Shown here piece by piece: positions 61,502 to 64,000 of a stretch of 64,000 nt of DNA. Below the pieces are notes generated by a model. It had not been told where the DNA came from and ran no database searches. It was given only the letters and a program-made list of their open reading frames with translations. This DNA comes from Terriglobia bacterium (GTDB lineage Bacteria; Acidobacteriota; Terriglobia; Acidiferrales; UBA7541). The DNA is taken from assembly GCA_020073585.1 (NCBI GenBank), contig JAIQEV010000009.1, forward strand, positions 1 to 64,000. The letters are read 5' to 3'. The translations under genes and the position numbers were made by a program. Each line of letters starts with the position of its first letter. The first letter of the stretch is position 1.

Positions 61502-62502
61502 TGCCGGCCTCCATTGGGTTGGGTCGGCGGCACTTTTTCCGGCGGCAGGGAATAGCCCGCTCGAGTTCGCACCCGCACCTTCCCGCGGCCTGGCGCGGTT
61601 ACCCGAACCTTGATCTTCCGGAAGGAATCCCCCTTGATTCGTTTCTCCGGCGCATACCCCAGCGTGTACTGTTCGCGGAGATCGCGGGCTATTTCTTTGG
61701 CGATCTCCGAGATCTTCTGCCCGGCGCGCGGGAAAAATGCAATCCCCCCGGTGTCATTGCATAGCCGTTCGAGGACCCGCGGGTTCTCCTCTTCTCCGGA
61801 GTCTCCCGCCAAGGCGATCGAATAAATTACGGCGTGAGCTTGCCTTGCCAGGGTTAAGACCTCCCCATATTTATAATGGCTGGCATTGTCGCCGCCATCG
61901 CTCACCAGGATCAGCGCTTTCTTTTCCTGCTTGCCAAGTTCCAGGTGTTTCAACCCTGCGGCCACCGCGTCATACAGGGCGGTCTGGCCCCGCGCGGAAA
62001 CTGCGGCCACAGCTTTTTCCAGAACTTTTGGGTCGCTCGTGAAGGCTTTTCCGTCGAGCAATCCGATGGACACCTTATCGCTGAAATCCACCACGAACAT
62101 CTCGTCTGCGGGATTGCTCGAATGCGCAAACGTGGTTACTGCGGTGACCACTTCGGGCAGCTTGGGACCCATGCTGCGGCTGTGGTCCACGAGCAAGCCC
62201 ACGGTCACCGGAGTATCTTCCTCCACGAACAAGGTGATTCTCTGCAGTCTCCCCTCTTCATAAACGCTGAAATTCTGTTCCTGCAGCCCGGAGACAAATT
62301 CACCTTGCGCATCCGTCACGCTTACGGGAAGAACCACGAGATTCGTGCTGACCGTGATCTTGGCCTGCTCCGCGGCCCGCGCTGCGGGAAGCGTGGGCGC
62401 GGACACCATATCGGCGCAGAGCAATACGGCGGGCAGAAGCGCGGACAACAGGTGCATTCCGGAGAGCAGTCCCGGGCGGCGCGGCCCGTGGATGGCATTC
62501 AT
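61498..62502 (-). CDS. Secreted VWFA-domain protein (acidobacterial type)
   Basis: A 334-aa exported protein. After a signal peptide (LLSALLPAVLLCADMVSA), a short beta domain (KITVSTNLVVLPVSVTDAQG) typical of the acidobacterial VWFA-related family precedes the von Willebrand A domain. The MIDAS motif DHSRSMG is intact (Asp-x-Ser-x-Ser), with later Thr and Asp ligands likely in GQTALYDAV and LVSDGGDN. ATG 62502 has GGGGAGG upstream. It is translationally coupled to the sortase. There is no LPXTG tail of its own. Confidence 0.9.
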   Translation of the reverse strand: MNAIHGPRRPGLLSGMHLLSALLPAVLLCADMVSAPTLPAARAAEQAKITVSTNLVVLPVSVTDAQGEFVSGLQEQNFSVYEEGRLQRITLFVEEDTPVTVGLLVDHSRSMGPKLPEVVTAVTTFAHSSNPADEMFVVDFSDKVSIGLLDGKAFTSDPKVLEKAVAAVSARGQTALYDAVAAGLKHLELGKQEKKALILVSDGGDNASHYKYGEVLTLARQAHAVIYSIALAGDSGEEENPRVLERLCNDTGGIAFFPRAGQKISEIAKEIARDLREQYTLGYAPEKRIKGDSFRKIKVRVTAPGRGKVRVRTRAGYSLPPEKVPPTQPNGGRQ

Positions 62503-62572
62503 GATGAGACCTCCCCGGGCCGCGGCATACGGGAATTCCATCAGGTCCGCGGCCCGAAGGGCCTGGGTAAGT

Positions 62573-63262
62573 CTACGCGAGTTGCTTCGCCAGCAGCCTC
62601 AGCCCGAAGGCTGCGCCGATGGAGAGCACGCCCAGCAGGCCGATCAGGGGAATCGAGCTGCCGGTCTTCGGCAACTCCTTAGCCGCTGGCGCCAGCGCCG
62701 GACTCGGCGCTTGCGCGATCTGCAGCGGAATGGTCTGGATCGCTTCCGTTACCGGCTCTTCTTTCTTTTCCGGCGTTATCGCAATCAGCGGTACGGTGGC
62801 TAGAGTACTGGGGGTGGGTTCCACGGCCTCTGCGGGTACGATTTCCTTCGACACCTCGGCCAGTTGTATGGCCCGGCCCTTCGGATACACGAATTCTTGC
62901 CCGAAGTTGTCGCCCGGATAAAACCACGCGCGCAGGGCGCTTGTGGTTTCGCCTGGCATCTCGCGGAACTTAATCACCGTCTCTCCGGTTGGCGTCAGCC
63001 GGTAATTGGGAATCGCCAGGATCGTCGTAATCAGTTCTGTCCCGTCTTCGTTCCAGATCTCCACGATATGCCGGTACGAAGCGGAGTCAAAAAGTTTGAA
63101 CGTGTAGGTTCCCGCCGGGAGCACTTTCCCGGGGATCTCGATTGGTTGATTGAAAGTAAGGATGGTCTTCTTGTTCCATTGGTCTGCTCGAGCGGCATTG
63201 AAAAGCATGCCGGCAAGCAGAGAAAGCGCAAGTCCAACGAATACTGCCTTTAGCAAACGCAT
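62573..63262 (-). CDS. Secreted protein with C-terminal LPKTG sortase signal
   Basis: A 229-aa protein. A signal peptide (AVFVGLALSLLAGMLFNAARA) precedes a beta-rich domain (residues 27-140, WNKKTILTFNQPIEIPG), then a Pro/Ala-rich linker, then a complete cell-wall sorting signal: LPKTG at 197-201, a hydrophobic helix, and Arg/Lys near the end (LRLLAKQLA). The start at 63262 has AGGAGA upstream. The VWFA and sortase genes follow on the same strand, so it is probably the sortase substrate. What it is attached to in a diderm envelope is unknown. Confidence 0.88.
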   Translation of the reverse strand: MRLLKAVFVGLALSLLAGMLFNAARADQWNKKTILTFNQPIEIPGKVLPAGTYTFKLFDSASYRHIVEIWNEDGTELITTILAIPNYRLTPTGETVIKFREMPGETTSALRAWFYPGDNFGQEFVYPKGRAIQLAEVSKEIVPAEAVEPTPSTLATVPLIAITPEKKEEPVTEAIQTIPLQIAQAPSPALAPAAKELPKTGSSIPLIGLLGVLSIGAAFGLRLLAKQLA

Positions 63263-63644
63263 ACGTAATTTCTCCTGAAACGCCGGACCAGGACAATCCC
63301 GCCCCTGCGAGCGCTCCGGTTACACTCGCCTTTGTCGCCACGTCCGGTCTTTTTCCCAACTTCATTTATATTCTTTCTGGAGGATAAATCAGTGACCCCA
63401 ATCACACCGCGAGGGGCCCGCGCTAAAGCCTGGAACTCTTTCTGTTTCTATTCTTTAGGAGTGATGGGATTCCGGGCGGAAGTGCCGAAAGAAAATGATT
63501 TTGGCTCGCCCTTGCCTGGCGGCGCACCACATTGCTGGGGAACTGCGGATTTATGAATCGCCCGAACTCGATACCACGGGCCCCGGGAGGACTACCTCGT
63601 CTGCGCCTCTGCGTTCGCTTTCTTGCTCGCGCGAAAAATCCGCG
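63263..63644. other. Intergenic region, no gene recognised
   Basis: A 382-bp gap between the LPKTG gene (promoter side) and the end of the gcvT-like gene. Short open frames exist on both strands without ribosome-binding sites. No structured element was noticed. Confidence 0.4.
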
Positions 63645-64000
63645 CTAAATCACCGGCGTCGCCGTTTTCCGCGGCGGATTGAAGAAAGGCAGCGCCACCA
63701 CCTTCGCCGGCACCGCGTGCCGCGCCGCCTCCACCGTCAGCTCCATCTGCAGCACCGTTCCCGGCGCGGCATGCTCCCGCGCCACGCTCGCCAGCGCGAT
63801 CATCCTCTTCAGCGTCGGCGACCATGTCGTGGACGTCGCCTTGCCCGCCTGCTTCCCTTTGCTGTACACCGGCACGGCCACCCGCGACGCCATGCTCGGC
63901 ACCTGCGGCGCCAGCCCGATCTTGTCGTACAGCGCTTCGACTTCGTTCCAGTCGATCTCCAGCCCCACCAGCGCCCGCTTGGCTCCCGTTTTCGCCTCCC
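63645..64000 (-). CDS. gcvT: GcvT-like aminomethyltransferase, C-terminal part (cut by window end)
   Basis: The visible C-terminal 118 residues match the barrel domain of the glycine-cleavage T protein family: KRALVGLEIDWNEVEALYDK, later GKQAGKATSTTWSPTLKRMIALA and GTVLQMELTVE. The reading frame is open to the last base, so the 5' part lies beyond the window. The alternative is a YgfZ-like or other aminomethyltransferase-family protein; the catalytic domain needed to decide is missing. No gcvH or gcvP is visible. Confidence 0.8.
   Translation of the reverse strand, partial: EAKTGAKRALVGLEIDWNEVEALYDKIGLAPQVPSMASRVAVPVYSKGKQAGKATSTTWSPTLKRMIALASVAREHAAPGTVLQMELTVEAARHAVPAKVVALPFFNPPRKTATPVI

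Noticed and set aside
1-64000. CRISPR array, rRNA genes, insertion sequences with transposase, prophage structural genes
   Set aside because: I looked for regular repeat-spacer patterns, rRNA sequence, transposase motifs and phage genes and saw none.

Overview
GC-rich DNA from a diderm bacterium, most likely an acidobacterium. Grounds: an acidobacterial-type secreted VWFA protein, a YggX-like iron protein, many Tat/Sec-exported peptidases, and an intergenic repeat of a type I remember from acidobacterial genomes. No rRNA or phylogenetic marker is present, so this assignment is inference.

Layout. 0-5 kb: a B12-binding radical SAM gene whose frame continues through an in-frame UGA into a CUAEP tail (predicted selenoprotein), an ATP-grasp gene, a convergent yggX-like gene, and a glucose-6-phosphate isomerase. 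5-9.4 kb: glucokinase, a small HEAGH membrane protein, methylmalonate-semialdehyde dehydrogenase and Hsp20. 9.5-14 kb (minus): a two-gene 2-hydroxyacyl-CoA dehydratase activase set. 14.4-19.7 kb (minus): a compact hoxEFUYH-hoxW operon for an NAD-linked bidirectional [NiFe] hydrogenase. 20-29.5 kb: housekeeping and accessory genes, including an alcohol dehydrogenase, a DmpA-type peptidase, a Tat aldo/keto reductase, an esterase and a MarR regulator with a palindromic operator.

29.57-42.39 kb is bounded by a perfect 41-bp direct repeat. One copy is the 3' half of an intact tRNA-Arg(UCU) gene and the other is a tRNA fragment, which is the usual scar of an element integrated into a tRNA gene. The cargo is four multiheme c-type cytochromes (16, 4, 11+1 and 5 heme motifs), three NHL beta-propeller proteins, an outer-membrane beta-barrel and a PEGA protein. 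The tetraheme protein and the N-terminus of the 12-heme protein share a motif order resembling, from memory, OmcE-type extracellular cytochrome filaments. I read the island as a laterally acquired extracellular electron-transfer module. No integrase was found.

42.5-48.4 kb: next to the tRNA lies a glutaredoxin-DinB fusion whose first redox Cys codon is UGA (GUSSC), a second predicted selenoprotein. Both UGA codons are followed at 13-14 nt by a perfect hairpin with an AGUU-type loop, so the host very probably decodes UGA as selenocysteine. Then follow mgtA, a GbsR/MarR-type regulator and an NmrA-like reductase that carry the same operator, and a DUF4126 protein. 48.5-60.7 kb: secreted and membrane proteins of peptide and amino-acid use (BNR protein, spermidine-dehydrogenase-like oxidoreductase, S9 and M28 peptidases, APC permease, class III aminotransferase, second DmpA peptidase). 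60.9-63.3 kb (minus): an LPKTG-tailed secreted protein, a VWFA protein and a class D-like sortase. The window ends inside a gcvT-like gene.
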